Notes: generated by a model from the letters alone, not told the origin. Positions 63,301-63,487 are shown, counted from the first letter of the stretch. The stretch: DNA of 64,000 nucleotides from Sabellastarte sp. h YS-2021 (GCA_964017235.1 OZ024936.1:47605028-47669027); one strand, 5' to 3'. Program-made: numbers and translations.

Positions 63301-63487
63301 CGCGGATGATGACCGTGCGTGATCCATAGTATCCCCGCTTTTCGGGGATACAATAAAATTGGTGAATAATCTGTACCTCCAACACATCATCCGTTTGGTC
63401 TGTGGACTTAATGTTCACAGTGATCTTGTGACCATTCATCAAGAAGACATCCAAGCTCACATCCTCTGGAGTCTCCTTTTGACTGTG
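277..63487 (-). CDS. SNX17: SNX17-type sorting nexin gene, partial: 8 internal exons
   Basis: Sorting nexin 17 is an endosomal adaptor. Its PX domain binds PI3P, and its FERM-like module binds NPxY/NxxY tails of receptors such as LRP1, LDLR and integrin beta and sends them to the Retriever recycling pathway. Eight minus-strand segments, each bounded by AG and GT, join in phase (0,0,1,2,0,0,0,0) into 261 codons. They read as the F1, F2 and F3 subdomains, with family signatures such as DQTDDVLE, VRKLQEFESP, SDIERGW, LKYYGY, VTRMRCWRI and LELSFEYLM. The PX exons would lie above 64,000 and the NPxY-site C-terminal part below 277. Introns run from 1 kb to 22.7 kb and are packed with repeats. No stop or frameshift is seen, so the locus looks functional. 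In vertebrates SNX17 and SNX31 share this architecture; in an invertebrate a single SNX17-like gene is the simplest reading. Confidence 0.93.
470..675 (+). pseudogene. L2/CR1-like LINE RT C-terminus, left half
   Basis: The frame reads HWLPIKHCSVFKTALLVYKF and then LHSGYPKYFEPFL, the typical C-terminal part of an L2/CR1-clade reverse transcriptase ORF (LHWLP.....F...L..YK.L). It breaks off where the DIRS element begins and resumes at 6425. No 5' part is present, so it is a 5'-truncated dead copy. Confidence 0.7.
711..874 (+). repeat. DIRS inverted terminal repeat, 3' side
   Basis: About 164 bp that recur in reverse complement at 6232-6396. They share the blocks CCAACTCACTGGCCAACG, TTAAGAAGCCAGTGAGTG and CCAATTGGCGCCATTCATTG. 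The outermost sequence (676-715) differs from the other end, as expected for the split ITRs of DIRS elements. Confidence 0.9.
936..1034. repeat. DIRS internal complementary region
   Basis: The first half (936-990) is the reverse complement of the left outer end (676-728). The second half (1000-1034) is the reverse complement of the right outer end (6379-6414). Placing complements of both termini side by side is the DIRS device for circularising the cDNA, and its position beside the 3' ITR is canonical. Confidence 0.88.
1421..4624 (-). CDS. DIRS pol: reverse transcriptase, RNase H, tyrosine recombinase
   Basis: Open frame of 1067 codons. RT motifs are SIDLTDAYFHVPI (about 225-237), LPFGIATAP (259-267) and the catalytic box YLDD (291-294). 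RNase H follows with MFTDASEKGWGAH (454-466), LELKAV (488-493), SSDNS and ADSLSRR. The tyrosine recombinase lies at about 735-1045, with Arg in ASGKRRSEIH (about 872), HEVR (His1005, Arg1008) and nucleophile Tyr in TNFYLKDL (about 1041). The true start is probably Met85 (MEVSTKF), since the first 84 codons overlap gag. Between about 2770 and 2460 the conserved DIRS linker is in another frame (KAWQIDALNISWEALDAYAF), although this frame has no stop. Two compensating frame changes therefore probably disable it. Confidence 0.88.
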   Translation of the reverse strand: MNRTSSHGVKSTGSRLSRNTEVNLMVPEISQIPRKISHKTGTRMLRFRIFVSKTSKVIRTKDSLVPTILTEALPEGVGAGGSDCMEVSTKFPGSRLQGYWKVWESFKVHPRVVLVLKQGYCLPFKEKPPLTRFPTIKSSYSAPVKQKALLEAVQQMVQKRAVVPVQNKNSLGFYSRLFLVPKPENKWRPVIDLSVVNTFLHVPTFKMETAEVIRASLQAGEWVASIDLTDAYFHVPIHQKFQKYLRFHVQGQAYQFRALPFGIATAPLEFTRVVKEVKFIALSQGVRIHQYLDDWLVRAKDPDSCARDVQKLISLVGKLGWIVNLKKSELNPTQDLEFLGYRFNLREGLVYPNQKKLDKLKILAVSILQGHNTTPRKLMSLIGVMASMEKTVPLGRIHKRPFQWFLKTNWQFPQSLDKVVPISQLIKDHLAWWMDPQNLLKGSNLHQKEHNILMFTDASEKGWGAHLNNCTVSGFWQPSEKDFNINILELKAVFLALKHFQGQLRQKIVLVSSDNSTVVSYINKEGGTHSFEMCALMWRILAWSNAREIQIRARHIPGNLNVIADSLSRRDKAIQTEWSLHPQVFQGICQVWHKPMVDLFATSLNAKLPTYVSPVPDEGLADRCIEHLLGGSGRLCFLSSSHPSSVSSENDHLQVQSHCDSTRVAGDALVLGSGGIVSQGSTEASSSVQSPEATLQSQIPQESGVSEPPCLVSGLLQEGQGVFSVEVADRIKAPQRESSRRVYDSRWAIFQKWAQENQVDVTKPTIPQIADFLNHLFTDRNLKPRTIAGYRTSVADGLGSAGQMVSQSLDLNRLIASFHRDRPSANRSIPNWDLSLVLLALTRAPFEPLGKADLKILTFKTVFLLALASGKRRSEIHAWTFDSFSRKRDWSEVTFSPSTAFIAKNQLASEGPLAIQPVVIPALKPTLDPSLIQDKSLCPVRALRYYLDKTKDLRKGKKLLFVAIKEGYSKDISKATISSWIKQSIILAYQKSDQEVQNVSQVKAHEVRALAASLAFKGGVALDEIMASCFWRSHSTFTNFYLKDLCWHNGDVMKIGPVVAAQHVVNC
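4377..5207 (-). CDS. DIRS gag-like ORF, C-terminal part
   Basis: 276 codons in the same frame as the upstream gag segment; the frame is open from just after the stop at 5244. It contains a helical region with RRDNFLKLCHGDVTDKDIAR and LRNASLTKKELF (about residues 155-190), then a basic Gln/Asn-rich tail ending RGSARGGRGRRK, which suggests nucleic-acid binding. The last 248 nt overlap the start of the pol ORF in another frame. Equivalent sequence (RRDSYMSHMKSG...LRTAPL) is found in the decayed element near 36.3 kb. Confidence 0.8.
   Translation of the reverse strand: MDDNDPHHPPLSKGQFLSFPKPQMRFYQVSPQSFSLAAPRIQDAFKNIAASPYQAPTSVVTPMKQYLAWESVSRETIQILNHVFWFKSAIEKSTNEMFSEVSKMKESVDQEDIQQSMNFLQNCLHLQSTTMGCLGKALDDVLDTSMSLASNMLLNRRDNFLKLCHGDVTDKDIARLRNASLTKKELFNSKVLSEVEQNFIPWSQINREPAFKKHRSESYGSRNFADSKKDQSQNRYQNAAFQNFRQQNKQGDQNKRQSGSYNSNRGSARGGRGRRK
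5244..6125 (-). CDS. DIRS gag-like ORF, N-terminal part
   Basis: 293 codons. The N-terminus has a cysteine/histidine array (CGHFMADWDDHHYCPKCR, DPC, DCLVC, residues about 17-55) that may be a zinc-binding domain. It is followed by Lys-rich, acidic and Ser-rich low-complexity sequence. The same C/H pattern occurs in a second DIRS-like element at 37.7-38.0 kb, so it is a family feature. The ORF ends at TAG (5246-5244), but the same frame is open again from there to 4377. The break is therefore one stop codon within a single gag frame. Confidence 0.8.
   Translation of the reverse strand: MSTQDKVKKGQRKSSFCGHFMADWDDHHYCPKCRYDYKGDDPCANSSDCLVCSSFSEEQKKKIKNRNRYKSKKDQNSSVFVDNKKEVNIDDSLLDEDESAASVASQAISSQKNKSLEDKLDRFFTEFASFSQRLQNLEQKGTETVSSRNSGRDSLQVAKQPVEISKASASASSSVLPGRLERRSATLTRTEFEQQASASHTHQETGLVSSRKRTLSQSSDEPDPDVEQGEITSLEDDSPAYSETLETIKKWLDLEVKDVECFVPPSVFSGRDQVKKSAQQSMALPPAQPLVEL
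6232..6396 (-). repeat. DIRS inverted terminal repeat, 5' side
   Basis: Near-exact reverse complement of 711-874. It lies upstream of the gag start at 6125 and probably carries the element promoter. The outer extension to 6424 (ending GCAATAAAAATAC) is matched in complement inside the internal complementary region. Confidence 0.9.
6425..6740 (+). pseudogene. L2/CR1-like LINE RT C-terminus and 3' tail, right half
   Basis: In shifting frames this reads APRIWNDLPDDVQSAN, then SSFRKKLKTYLFAK, the end of the LINE RT ORF begun at 470-675. It is followed by a short 3' UTR with TGGAGATTAAGCGCTATAAA at about 6684. The same tail word occurs in a second LINE end near 39,600, so both are the same or sister families. 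Confidence 0.7.
6741..7103. other. intronic sequence, no feature recognised
   Basis: AT-rich intron of the SNX17 gene. No coding signature, inverted repeat or clear tandem repeat was seen. Confidence 0.5.
7104..7265 (+). repeat. two-copy tandem duplication, about 82 bp
   Basis: GTATTAAAACAAGAYAATRC... is followed by TTAATCAGTAARCTAAAAAT and TATGAAGCTGYAAAATTTA, and the whole block repeats once directly with about 10-15% difference. Confidence 0.75.
7405..7935 (+). repeat. tandem repeat, about 135-bp unit, four copies
   Basis: Units begin GGTCACACCATGATG (7411, 7547, 7680, 7817). Each carries CCAATGTYCCTACCAAGT, CACCTTAYGG and CCTGGACAAGATTTTA. The GTCAAGGTCA words resemble the internal repeats of the 147-bp family but the units differ. 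Confidence 0.75.
7936..8309. other. intronic sequence, no feature recognised
   Basis: Begins with a short CCCACCC-rich stretch, then AT-rich sequence with no coding or repeat structure that I can recognise. Confidence 0.45.
8310..8376 (+). repeat. terminal-repeat-like sequence, copy 1
   Basis: ATTCTAACATGACACGGCTG followed by TGTCCGCGATTCTGATTGG recurs in reverse complement at 25108-25184. It looks like the end of a DNA transposon with terminal inverted repeats. SNX17 exon g lies between the two copies, so they probably belong to separate truncated elements. Confidence 0.5.
8636..12740 (+). repeat. 169-bp satellite array 1, about 24 monomers
   Basis: Each monomer contains CAAAATGGCCGCCATTTTTG, GGGGAGGGGAAAATTTTTTG, AGATACCCTGTGGGTCGAAA, CGAAATCGCTCTATCTCGCA and the dyad TTTTGCCATTTTTGGCAAAA. 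Monomer variants recur every 5 or 6 units (offsets of 845 and 1013 bp: 9667, 10680, 11525). This gives an intermediate repeat level. The short open frames on both strands are by-products of the repeat. Confidence 0.95.
12741..13106 (+). repeat. satellite block junction: trailer (12741-12885) plus leader (12886-13106)
   Basis: Unique-looking sequence between arrays 1 and 2, repeated at 17382-17747. The trailer also ends array 3 (21854-22000) and the leader also opens array 1 (8415-8635). The trailer shares words (TACTGAAAATA, GCTATTACTCA, CAATACCAAGC) with the 292-bp repeat that follows array 3. Confidence 0.85.
13107..17381 (+). repeat. 169-bp satellite array 2, about 25 monomers
   Basis: Same monomer as array 1. 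From 14.42 kb on it matches array 1 at a 4641-bp offset almost base for base. Near its left end two extra monomers are present (offset 4810), and one monomer is missing between 14363 and 14420 relative to array 1. Confidence 0.95.
17382..17747 (+). repeat. satellite block junction, second copy
   Basis: Copy of 12741-13106 at a 4641-bp offset, with the same trailer-leader fusion point at 17527. Confidence 0.85.
17748..21853 (+). repeat. 169-bp satellite array 3, about 24 monomers
   Basis: The first roughly five monomers match array 2 at offset 4640-4641. The rest is a different, more homogeneous monomer series with its own periodicity; for instance the variant at 19117 recurs at 21145, 2028 bp or 12 monomers away. 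The 3' half was therefore amplified independently. Confidence 0.95.
22001..22580 (+). mobile_element. 292-bp unit in tandem, each ending in a GC hairpin
   Basis: Copy 1 (22001-22292) and copy 2 (22293-22580) are nearly identical. Each holds TTATTTTGGCTTAAATGCAC, a CCAAATTTGGTGACAATAG block, a GGACATC/GGACGCC 7-bp microsatellite, and a terminal hairpin TCCACCCCCCAGGGGGGTGG. Terminal hairpins and head-to-tail copies resemble rolling-circle (Helitron/Helentron-like) non-autonomous elements. No protein is encoded. Confidence 0.6.
22581..22860. other. AT-rich intron, no feature recognised
   Basis: Sequence between the hairpin repeat and the foldback element. No coding or repeat structure seen. 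Confidence 0.45.
22867..23014. mobile_element. foldback MITE with long inverted arms
   Basis: ATAGGAATAACGCC opens and GGCGTTATTCCTAT closes the element. The arms continue as AAACCATGGTATATGCAGAA and its complement, giving about 55-bp arms around a roughly 40-nt loop containing GGCTTCGCCTTCGGG. The arms hold nested palindromes (ACCATGGT twice). In the SNX17 transcript this would fold into a long intronic hairpin 55 nt after the exon g donor. Confidence 0.8.
23074..23136 (-). CDS. SNX17: SNX17 exon g (FERM F3), 63-bp small exon
   Basis: The acceptor is gttctttcag|CATAGT and the donor is TCTGTG|gtaagt. Twenty-one codons in phase 0 include EVSFKVTRMRCWRITSV, the F3 strand with the invariant RMRCWR. 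The exon is isolated between introns of 15.6 kb and 22.7 kb. A long foldback hairpin lies 55 nt downstream of its donor. Confidence 0.93.
23600..23725 (+). repeat. dispersed element edge (TTACCTCTGCCAAGG)
   Basis: TTACCTCTGCCAAGG near 23616 matches the border word of the MITE at 40457-40690 (CCCTGGCAGAGGTAAT, reversed). It probably marks the end of a related element. Its other end is not clear. Confidence 0.35.
23726..24960 (+). mobile_element. hairpin element A with 155-bp tandem array, about 7 copies
   Basis: Opens with the imperfect hairpin CAGTGCCCATGAACGGGCTC, then GAGCTGAGAACC. It runs into units of about 155 bp containing CTGATTTACTCAACAG, AAAGTAGCTATTACTCAGCT, ATGCCATGAGCTACAGGTCT and AAAGTAGGTGAACAACATAT. 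The array ends in the same terminal block as the array at 49.7 kb (GCTATTGGAATAGACACCCA). Confidence 0.75.
25108..25184 (-). repeat. terminal-repeat-like sequence, copy 2
   Basis: Reverse complement of the sequence at 8310-8376 (shared: CTGATTGGTC, TGTGTCCG.GATTCTGATTG, TCTAACATGACAC). It is probably the end of a TIR transposon remnant. Confidence 0.5.
25216..25250 (-). repeat. dispersed hairpin terminus GAGCACTC...GAGTGC
   Basis: On the minus strand this reads ACAAGAGCACTCAGAGAGTG and then CATACCTC. It matches the left end of the MITE at 40457 and a copy at 28125-28155. GCACTC and GAGTGC can pair. Confidence 0.5.
25251..26340. other. AT-rich intron, no feature recognised
   Basis: No coding exon, RNA gene or repeat unit recognised on either strand. 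Confidence 0.45.
26341..26786. mobile_element. MITE with about 48-bp terminal inverted repeats
   Basis: The left end GGGTGGTATTCACTAAC...ATCAGATCAAATTTGA pairs with the complement of the right end (GGGGCGGTATTCACTAAC...GATCAGATCAAATTTGA). The 446-bp interior is rich in GATCA/ATCCAT words and has no ORF. No clear target duplication was found, so the superfamily is unresolved. Confidence 0.75.
26787..28124. other. AT-rich intron with a possible SINE remnant
   Basis: A B-box-like word GGTTTGAACCC lies at about 27634 next to GGGTGACAAG at about 27591. This is too weak to call a tRNA-like SINE. Nothing else is recognised. Confidence 0.35.
28125..28155 (-). repeat. dispersed hairpin terminus, degenerate copy
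   Basis: The minus strand reads AACAAGAACTCTCAGAGACT and then GCATACCTC, a decayed relative of the terminus at 25216 and 40457. Confidence 0.45.
28689..28979 (+). CDS. 96-codon ORF of unknown function, nested in SNX17 intron
   Basis: The product is not recognised. The ORF encodes a basic, Tyr-rich soluble peptide (MPQCTGKASIYTPIYEQLL at the start, HSYQWNAGGKECHGFEW at the end), with no membrane segment or simple repeats. A pyrimidine tract and AG (TCTTTTTAG, ending 28687) sit one base before the ATG, so this may be a terminal or second exon of a gene on the strand opposite SNX17. A possible donor AAAG|GTAACA at 28917 could cut it shorter. Balanced composition in AT-rich surroundings argues for real coding sequence. 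Alternatives are a chance ORF or a fragment of an unrecognised transposon. Confidence 0.45.
   Translation: MPQCTGKASIYTPIYEQLLTKDPNRKAIKGGYEYTYTGVAIVDPKEQMASVERLSKCRKPVADSARIVPTNVKHVKGNTHSYQWNAGGKECHGFEW
28980..31571. other. intron; degenerate ACCTGCC-type repeats at 30470-30720
   Basis: Mostly unannotatable AT-rich DNA. At 30470-30720 words such as GACCTGCCAACC, CCCACCTGTCTACC and TTTTACCATATACATG recur irregularly, a decayed simple repeat. A polyadenylation-like AATAAA near 30,261 could serve the plus-strand ORF, but it is 1.3 kb away. Confidence 0.4.
31740..32220 (-). pseudogene. LINE RT C-terminal domain
   Basis: In broken frames it reads DYCNSLLYGV, LQKIQNAL, LHWLPISYRI, TEWNRLP and FRSHLKTYLFRLAYPP. 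These are the usual C-terminal landmarks of L2/CR1 ORF2 proteins. The element tail follows directly. Confidence 0.8.
32283..33014 (-). pseudogene. LINE reverse transcriptase core
   Basis: 243 codons with LLDLSAAFDTIDHTIL (motif A), GVPQGSVLGPLLF (motif B) and HLYADDTQIY (catalytic YADD, motif C). The frame shifts after about codon 180; the next stretch (32505-32218) reads WMDGVRWKLNPEKTEFIIIG and NLGVTFDSG. A degenerate linker to the endonuclease lies at 33015-33656. Confidence 0.88.
33632..34828 (-). pseudogene. LINE endonuclease domain (APE type)
   Basis: 398 codons, open. After a hydrophobic N-terminal stretch comes the CR1/L2-type lead SGDVSINPGP and then the endonuclease motifs: LINIRSIRNK (metal-site Asn), VTETWL (catalytic Glu), TLYRPP, GDLNLH (Asp-x-Asn) and ISDH (terminal Asp-His). 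The enzyme nicks target DNA to prime reverse transcription. It ends where the frame is lost before the RT. Confidence 0.85.
35037..35500 (-). repeat. tandem duplications, about 170 bp twice and an 86-bp spaced pair
   Basis: The block from ACTGAATTTAAAAGGGACA through AACACGTCCTCCCCTGG (35150-35312) is repeated at 35320-35487 with few changes. Just before, AATGTCCGYTGAGCGATAAT occurs at about 35039 and 35124. These may be the 5' region of the adjacent LINE or the broken end of the DIRS-like element. Confidence 0.7.
35553..38300 (-). mobile_element. second DIRS-like element, decayed and 3'-truncated
   Basis: Minus-strand pieces at 38041-37706, 37827-37558, 37467-37054, 36800-36250 and 36251-35553 line up in order with gag and the start of pol of the DIRS at 0.7-6.4 kb. 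Shared features include the N-terminal C/H array (CGHLTAGFDTHNYCVRCR... DPC... DCNFC... EQR) and WEKSAREAS...RRDSYMSHMKSG...LRTAPL. The start of pol is represented by RARLQKFWKTWEDLG. Frames are broken many times. RT, RNase H, recombinase and the 3' ITR are missing. The 5' leader probably extends to about 38.3 kb. Confidence 0.75.
37706..38041 (-). pseudogene. DIRS-like gag N-terminal C/H domain
   Basis: 111 codons starting MPSPGQMRGGCGHLTAGF. The conserved spacing of Cys and His (C-GH...D.H.YC..CR....G.DPC...DC.FC......EQR) is the same as in the first DIRS gag, despite otherwise low similarity. This suggests a constrained metal-binding fold in this gag family. Confidence 0.7.
38403..38712 (-). 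repeat. 55-bp minisatellite seeded on SNX17 exon f donor
   Basis: Five degenerate units (the palindrome TCATGAATATTCATGA recurs near 38512, 38567, 38622 and 38676) end exactly at the exon f donor. Each unit contains a copy of the exon end (CATAGCAAAG or a variant) plus the donor region. On the minus strand the bases after the exon-like end are ATAAAC, AAAAGC or ATAAGC, where the real exon has GTAAGT. Confidence 0.8.
38713..38853 (-). CDS. SNX17: SNX17 exon f (FERM F2/F3), 141 bp
   Basis: The acceptor is ctaacaccag|TTTTTAAAG and the donor is GCAAAG|gtaagt, which is near consensus. Forty-seven codons in phase 0 encode FLKHARTLKYYGYIQFKTCI, then CDYPDP, VVVSAGN and RELNFRVHIAK. This spans the end of F2 and the start of the F3 (PTB-like) lobe. 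The last 10 coding bases plus donor are repeated degenerately in the 55-bp minisatellite immediately downstream. Confidence 0.94.
39040..39235 (-). mobile_element. tRNA-derived SINE, copy 1
   Basis: On the minus strand TGGTCGTGTAGTGG (39213-39226, A box) and GGTTCAAACC (39171-39180, B box) form a tRNA-like head. A body with TGTGGGAAAG, TTGACCAACTGTATGTACTG and GTTTCCTGTG follows. The body matches a second copy at 45585-45785, which defines a SINE family of about 200 bp. Confidence 0.75.
39383..39645 (+). pseudogene. L2/CR1-like LINE 3' end, copy 2
   Basis: Reads LNDFPDNV, SIASFKTKLETLLLPK and then a 3' tail AATGGAGATTAAGCACCATA. It is colinear with the LINE tail at 6425-6740, so it is another 5'-truncated copy of the same type. 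Confidence 0.7.
39865..39965 (+). pseudogene. 5S rRNA-derived sequence (SINE3-like or 5S pseudogene)
   Basis: GCCCCATCTCATCAC, AGTTAAGCAGC, GGGCTAGAATAGTACTTGGA and TGGGTGACCG follow 5S rRNA in order. The internal promoter A box (AAGCTAAGCAGGG region) and C box (AGTACTTGGATGGGWGACC, 39914-39932) are recognisable. The 5' third and the 3' end of 5S do not match, and there is a small internal deletion. It is therefore not a functional 5S gene; a 5S-derived SINE head is likely. Confidence 0.75.
40328..40420 (-). CDS. SNX17: SNX17 exon e (FERM F2), 93 bp
   Basis: The acceptor is tgttttacatcag|GCTCAG and the donor is AAAGAG|gtaaaa. Thirty-one codons in phase 0 include AQSDIERGWVLTTEQQRAQL and end NSKKE. 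SDIERGW is a hallmark of SNX17. The acceptor lies only 36 nt from the end of an inserted MITE, so the branch point probably lies at or across the insertion border. Confidence 0.93.
40457..40690 (+). mobile_element. small MITE next to SNX17 exon e acceptor
   Basis: Begins ACAAGAGCACTCGGAGAGTG (pairable GCACTC/GAGTGC) followed by CCTCCGCCAAGGG, and ends CCCTGGCAGAGGTAATGA, giving subterminal inverted repeats. The interior has two similar lines, CATATCCTGAAAATTTCATC and CATATACTGAAAATTTCATG. Its left border lies 36 nt from the exon. Confidence 0.7.
40860..41252. mobile_element. MITE with about 15-bp terminal repeats and ATATCG words
   Basis: GTGGGTAAATTGTTT near 40861 and AAACGATTTACCCAC near 41237-41251 form inverted ends, flanked by TATATTA and TATTTTATA. 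The interior is rich in AATATCG/ATATCGGG. No ORF and no certain target duplication. Confidence 0.6.
41253..41690. other. AT-rich intron, no feature recognised
   Basis: Short open frames on both strands look random. No repeat recognised. Confidence 0.45.
41690..42257 (+). mobile_element. hairpin element B with a diverged satellite-like module
   Basis: Begins GAAACAAGCAATCAGTGCCC, the same opening as element A. It then carries one diverged copy of the 169-bp satellite module (AAGATGGCCGCC ... CAGATACCCTGTGGGTAAAA ... TCGAAATTATCTTGCACCG, 41735-41860). It ends in a degenerate hairpin AAGCATCCC...GAGACGCTT followed by AATAATG. No protein coding. Confidence 0.7.
42262..43520 (+). repeat. 155-bp tandem array, about 8 copies
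   Basis: Same 155-bp unit as in elements A and C (TGATTTACTCAACAGTGAGA, AAAGTAGCTATTGCTC, TTTTACTATGTTATAGCTGA, CAAAATACTGTAAATGCAAT). It starts directly after the hairpin terminus of element B, and some units are shortened. Confidence 0.85.
43728..43877. mobile_element. pogo/Tigger-like MITE, diverged copy
   Basis: ACATCAGAACCTCTATTATC ... GTCAGATAATGCAGGTTTTA inverted ends enclose AATAGAAAGGCTAAAATAA and TTTAAATGGAG, shared with the copy at 44678. Probably a non-autonomous Tc1/mariner-type (pogo) element. Confidence 0.6.
43880..44677. other. intron with two GGCCATTTTGTTTT modules
   Basis: GACCATTTTGTTTTTAAAAC (about 43888) and TGGCCATTTTGTTTTCAAAA (about 44031) are copies, about 143 bp apart, of a module also found twice at 47.2-47.4 kb. 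The rest is unannotated. Confidence 0.4.
44678..44852. mobile_element. pogo/Tigger-like MITE
   Basis: TIRs CATTAGAACCTCTATTATCC and the complement of GGATAATAGAGTTTCTACTG, flanked by TA on both sides, which fits the TA target of Tc1/mariner elements. At 175 bp it has no coding capacity. It ends 48 nt from the donor of SNX17 exon d. Confidence 0.75.
44901..44970 (-). CDS. SNX17: SNX17 exon d (FERM F2), 70 bp
   Basis: The acceptor is tttgttacag|TTTCTGG and the donor is GTACAG|gtacag. The small exon encodes FWDPSLDDDLIEDRIAMNLI and then YVQ, matching the SNX17 element of the form S(F/Y)WD..DDD....R...NL.Y.Q. The duplicated GTACAG at the donor could allow alternative use of two donors 6 nt apart. 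A pogo-like MITE lies 48 nt into the downstream intron. Confidence 0.92.
44975..45584. other. intron, no feature recognised
   Basis: Unique-looking sequence between SNX17 exons c and d. No repeat or coding signal recognised. Confidence 0.45.
45585..45785 (-). mobile_element. tRNA-derived SINE, copy 2
   Basis: The body matches copy 1 (GGAAACCATTACATACAGTT, GGTCAAGCTTCTGTACTGTA, GCTTTCCCACATGAG on the plus strand). The head is more decayed: A box TGGCATCGTAGTAAC, B box GTTAGAATTCC. Confidence 0.7.
45979..46069 (-). CDS. SNX17: SNX17 exon c (FERM F1/F2), 91 bp
   Basis: The acceptor is aactttcag|TTGTGAG and the donor is AAAGAG|gtctgt. The exon runs from phase 1 to phase 2 and encodes VRKLQEFESPFISLKAAN followed by GQHRIVLRK, a segment highly conserved in SNX17 proteins. 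The final AG joins T of the next exon to give Ser. Confidence 0.93.
46590..47180 (+). repeat. 147-bp tandem array in element C, about 4 copies
   Basis: Units contain GACCTTGAAGGAGGGGTCCA, AAGGTCAAATCTGACCACAC, CCCAGCCCATGATTTCCTAT, TACCATCCCAAACCTCTAGG and AATAATAAGCGAGTTATAAG. The same unit recurs at 55.7-56.8, 58.0-61.0 and 62.4-63.1 kb. Confidence 0.9.
47518..49880 (+). repeat. 155-bp tandem array, about 15 copies
   Basis: Exact 155-bp spacing (AACTGATTTACTCAA at 47676, 47831, 47986). Units alternate between GTGAGAACC/GTGATAACC and CAGTCAGTACC types, giving a higher-order pattern of several units. Not coding. Confidence 0.93.
49881..50779. other. intron, no feature recognised
   Basis: Includes GTGGGGGTACCTCCC (about 50048) and CGCGGACGCGGATGCC (about 50215), words common at repeat edges in this window, but no complete element. 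No coding exon seen. Confidence 0.4.
50785..51106. mobile_element. 322-bp MITE with CAGGGTTCCC ends
   Basis: Starts CAGGGTTCCCATAGAC, ends TTTGGGAACCCTG, and is flanked by the direct repeat AATGT (50780-50784 and 51107-51111). The interior consists of TTCAAGGATTTTCAAGG-type words. The CAGGG termini recall hAT elements, but the 5-bp duplication does not fit their usual 8 bp, so the superfamily is open. Confidence 0.75.
51107..53777 (-). repeat. 62-bp minisatellite, about 42 copies, abutting SNX17 exon b donor
   Basis: Each unit joins the end of the MITE (TTTCAAGGATTTTCAAGG, TTTGGGAACCCTG) to 31 bp of flanking intron (AATGTTTCATTGTATATAAC, TTGTACAAAC). The last unit runs directly into the exon b donor. 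On the minus strand each unit therefore carries GAAA|GTTTGTACAAG, a near copy of the true donor ACAA|GTTTGTATAAG. Confidence 0.92.
53780..53870 (-). CDS. SNX17: SNX17 exon b (FERM F1), 91 bp
   Basis: The acceptor is tatattttag|GTGGTG and the donor is AATACAA|gtttgt. Thirty codons plus one base (phase 0 to 1) read VELADDFVYYFGLYLLMRDG, the F1 helix and strand. The first base of the last codon joins TT of the next exon to give Ile. The donor GTTTGT is weak compared with GTAAGT and abuts a 62-bp minisatellite whose units copy this donor. Confidence 0.92.
53875..54940. other. AT-rich intron, no feature recognised
   Basis: Sequence upstream of exon b in the transcript. It contains short A- and T-rich tracts and the phrase GGACCGGTTCTGAATATGGA near 54270. 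No repeats or coding signals identified. Confidence 0.45.
54945..55430 (+). repeat. about 156-bp tandem repeat, three copies, G-rich
   Basis: Units start AAAGGAGATATAAGGCAAAA and carry AGTTTGACCCATAAGGGG, a G-run and CCCAATACCTCTCAATACAT, TCTAAAGC. The first unit has a run of 11 G near 55027. The same unit follows the hairpin at 61.4 kb. Confidence 0.85.
55592..56930 (+). mobile_element. hairpin element D, left part, with 147-bp array
   Basis: The opening CACTCAGTGCCTATGAACGG, GTTCTGTATCAGCTGACTG is a diverged form of the element C hairpin. About eight 147-bp units follow (55.67-56.82 kb). A 110-bp module containing CAATCGCCCGTCAATCGCTC and ATATCGACTGGCG comes next and is repeated at 60974-61090. 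A LINE fragment interrupts it at about 56,940. Confidence 0.7.
56940..57772 (+). pseudogene. LINE RT C-terminus and tail, 5'-truncated insertion
   Basis: Reads KLRDIIKFKTCTHIFKADRN, then SIIGVKLYNQIPSHVRLLPS and ISFKKRLKEEFLTKY, the C-terminal landmarks of a non-LTR reverse transcriptase of a different family from the 470-6740 one. It ends AATAAAG(ATCT)n at 57750-57772. It inserted into the element D module after CAGGAATGTGC. Confidence 0.75.
58035..60973 (+). repeat. 147-bp tandem array, about 20 copies
   Basis: Long array of the element C/D unit. Because 147 is 49 codons, frames stay open through many units (for example 500 codons from 58220 to 59722, then 59670-60251 and 60424-61011). Unit variants alternate (AGCACATG/AGCCCATG, TTTTAAGTTTGG/TTTTCAGTTTGG), showing several-unit duplications; the stretches at 58.2-58.5 and 58.95-59.25 kb are near copies. 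Confidence 0.93.
60974..61390 (+). mobile_element. element D terminal module with 3' hairpin
   Basis: Carries the CAATCGCCCGTCAATC module, then TTCAAGGGAGACGATAATGC, a (GGC)n run and GTGAAACCAATAAGCGTCCC, closing as the hairpin AAGCGTCCC...GGGACGCTT (61362-61387), followed by AATAAT. A diverged copy of the same 3' end lies at 62240-62290, and a more decayed one at 42234-42256. Confidence 0.7.
61391..61860 (+). repeat. about 156-bp tandem repeat, three copies, G-rich
   Basis: Same unit as at 54945-55430 (TAATAAAGGAGATATAAGG at 61390 and 61546, degenerate at 61705), with G-runs after CCATAAGG. It begins immediately after the hairpin terminus. Confidence 0.85.
61861..62290 (+). mobile_element. 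second, diverged terminal module with hairpin-like end
   Basis: Contains GACCATGTGACCTTGATAAA, GATCAAAGGTCAAATTTAAG, AATTTTCCCACGCCTA and ends GTGAAAACAAATAAGGACCC, TTTCAGGGATGCTTAATTAT. It is colinear with 61140-61390, so a duplicate element end. Confidence 0.65.
62410..63080 (+). repeat. 147-bp tandem array, about 4-5 copies, diverged
   Basis: Units match the 147-bp family but with GGTTTCACATTGCAAACCTC in place of TACCATCCCAAACCTC in several copies. It flows into the terminal module before SNX17 exon a. Confidence 0.85.
63080..63351 (+). mobile_element. hairpin element E, 3' module and terminus
   Basis: Non-repetitive module ending in a perfect hairpin GTATCCCCG-CTTTT-CGGGGATAC (63329-63351, 9-bp stem). 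Unlike the AAGCGTCCC terminus it uses a different stem sequence. The terminus stops 25 nt from the SNX17 exon a donor. Confidence 0.65.
63377..63487 (-). CDS. SNX17: SNX17 exon a (FERM F1 start), 111 bp
   Basis: The minus-strand acceptor is ...attattacag at 63488-63490 and the donor is GAG|gtacag at 63376. The exon has 37 codons in phase 0 at both ends and contains LDVFLMNGHKITVNIKSTD followed by QTDDVLE, the first strands of the ubiquitin-like F1 lobe. A longer open frame runs through it from 63625 to 62966, but sequence outside these splice sites is intron and repeat. A transposon-like hairpin terminus starts 25 nt downstream of the donor. Confidence 0.92.
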
